Positions 63,662 to 64,000 of a stretch of DNA of 64,000 nucleotides are shown one piece after another. The notes below the pieces were generated by a model. It saw only the letters and a list, made by a program, of their open reading frames with translations. It ran no database searches and had not been told where the DNA came from. The stretch's first letter is position 1. Each line of letters begins with the position of its first letter. The stretch spans positions 46,834 to 110,833 of the forward strand of contig JAFXCD010000004.1 in NCBI GenBank assembly GCA_017521605.1, read 5' to 3'. Source of the DNA: Lachnospiraceae bacterium. GTDB taxonomy: Bacteria > Bacillota > Clostridia > Lachnospirales > Lachnospiraceae. The position numbers were made by a program, and so were the translations under genes.

Positions 63662-63670
63662 ATTATAGCA
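63662..63670 (-). promoter_or_regulatory. Extended -10 element upstream of cheV
   Basis: Minus-strand TGC-TATAAT, about 45 bp before the cheV ATG. No convincing -35 is present at 17 bp. No SigD-type motility promoter was recognised. Confidence 0.5.
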
Positions 63671-63710
63671 CAGGTTTTCAAAAAAAGACAGAAAAATCTG
63701 AAAAAATATA

Positions 63711-63740
63711 AAAAAAAGAGTAGTTTTCACTACTCTTATA
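63711..63740 (-). terminator. Terminator of the rRNA operon
   Basis: Perfect 8-bp stem AGAGTAGT / ACTACTCT with a 4-nt loop, followed on the minus strand by a run of eight T. It lies about 85 nt after the 23S end. Confidence 0.85.
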
Positions 63741-63820
63741 CTTATACATTCAAAACCGAACACTGATTTATCTTCTACAAAACATTGTTACCTTCTGTGA
63801 TAACTTCTTCCTCTCCAACC

Positions 63821-64000
63821 TTGGTTAAGCCCTCGACCGATTAGTAAATGTCAGCTGAGTACATTACTGCACTTACACCTCATTCCTATCTACCTTGTCG
63901 TCTTCAAGGGGTCTTACTAACTGGGATATCTCATCTTGAGGGGGGCTTCACGCTTAGATGCCTTCAGCGTTTATCCCTGCCGGACTTGGCTACTCTGCCA
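63821..64000 (-). rRNA. 23S ribosomal RNA, 3' end (partial)
   Basis: Minus-strand sequence ending TACTAATCGGTCGAGGGCTTAACC is the near-invariant 3' terminus of bacterial 23S rRNA. The rest of the 180 nt shown includes the conserved CTTAGATGCCTTCAGC-type complement. The gene continues beyond the window. The 3' end is placed at about 63821 to within a few bases. No 5S gene fits between it and the terminator. Confidence 0.95.

Overview
The window looks like a chromosomal segment of a low-GC, endospore-forming Gram-positive anaerobe, most likely a member of the Lachnospiraceae (class Clostridia). The evidence is sporulation genes (spoIIGA-sigE, sigG, a YlmC/YmxH homologue), a SCIFF peptide with its radical-SAM maturase, a DUF5688 protein, a MurE with the meso-DAP DNPR motif, a CheV chemotaxis protein, strong AGGAGG ribosome binding sites and TTGACA/TATAAT promoters. 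The species cannot be named from the sequence alone. Almost all genes lie on the minus strand, so the layout is best read from high to low coordinates.

Layout. 63.8-64.0 kb: 3' end of a 23S rRNA gene with its terminator and no 5S gene in between. 60.6-63.6 kb: cheV, a degenerate sirtuin-like protein and a Lys/Glu-rich membrane protein with a FliM-like N-terminal peptide. 57.4-60.5 kb: hisHF, ung and an S66 LD-carboxypeptidase. 53.7-57.4 kb: a plus-strand island (CNNM/CBS transporter, tRNA-Leu, a membrane protein of unknown function) interleaved with an amidase and a TIGR04086 protein. 47.4-53.6 kb: scfA-scfB-secDF-yqeK-recJ. 32-47 kb: murE-priA-def-fmt-zinc peptidase-rsmB-rlmN-stp-prkC-rsgA, a broken reading frame, and ychF-lgt. 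19.9-31.8 kb: division and cell-wall cluster mraZ-rsmH-ftsL-pbp-pbp-murD-ftsW-murA-ftsQ-ftsZ. 16.2-19.8 kb: spoIIGA-sigE, two small genes, and sigG divergent from ylmC. 8-16 kb: nrdR, yqeG, aroE, an aroK-aroQ fusion, efp, DUF5688, tRNA-Arg, an SH3 protein and gdhA. 1-7.9 kb: accessory-looking DNA.

The housekeeping part is coherent. The mraZ operon supplies septal peptidoglycan synthesis and is probably controlled by MraZ through 20-21 bp repeats at its promoter. PrkC/Stp form the usual PASTA kinase-phosphatase pair. spoIIGA-sigE has a spoIIG-like promoter with an anomalously long spacer and an overlapping 0A-like box, and sigG has a promoter matching the SigG consensus.

The most unusual content is at the left end. 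One unit (4.66-7.94 kb, with its own promoter and terminator) encodes a two-domain ThyX-like flavoprotein, a membrane-anchored phosphoribosyltransferase and a HIT protein. Next to it are a small charged protein, a protein with a PH-like head, a proline-rich linker and eight SHOCT-like repeats, and a dynamin-like GTPase cut by the window edge. I regard these two modules as the best candidates for undescribed systems. Their function is inferred from domain content only.
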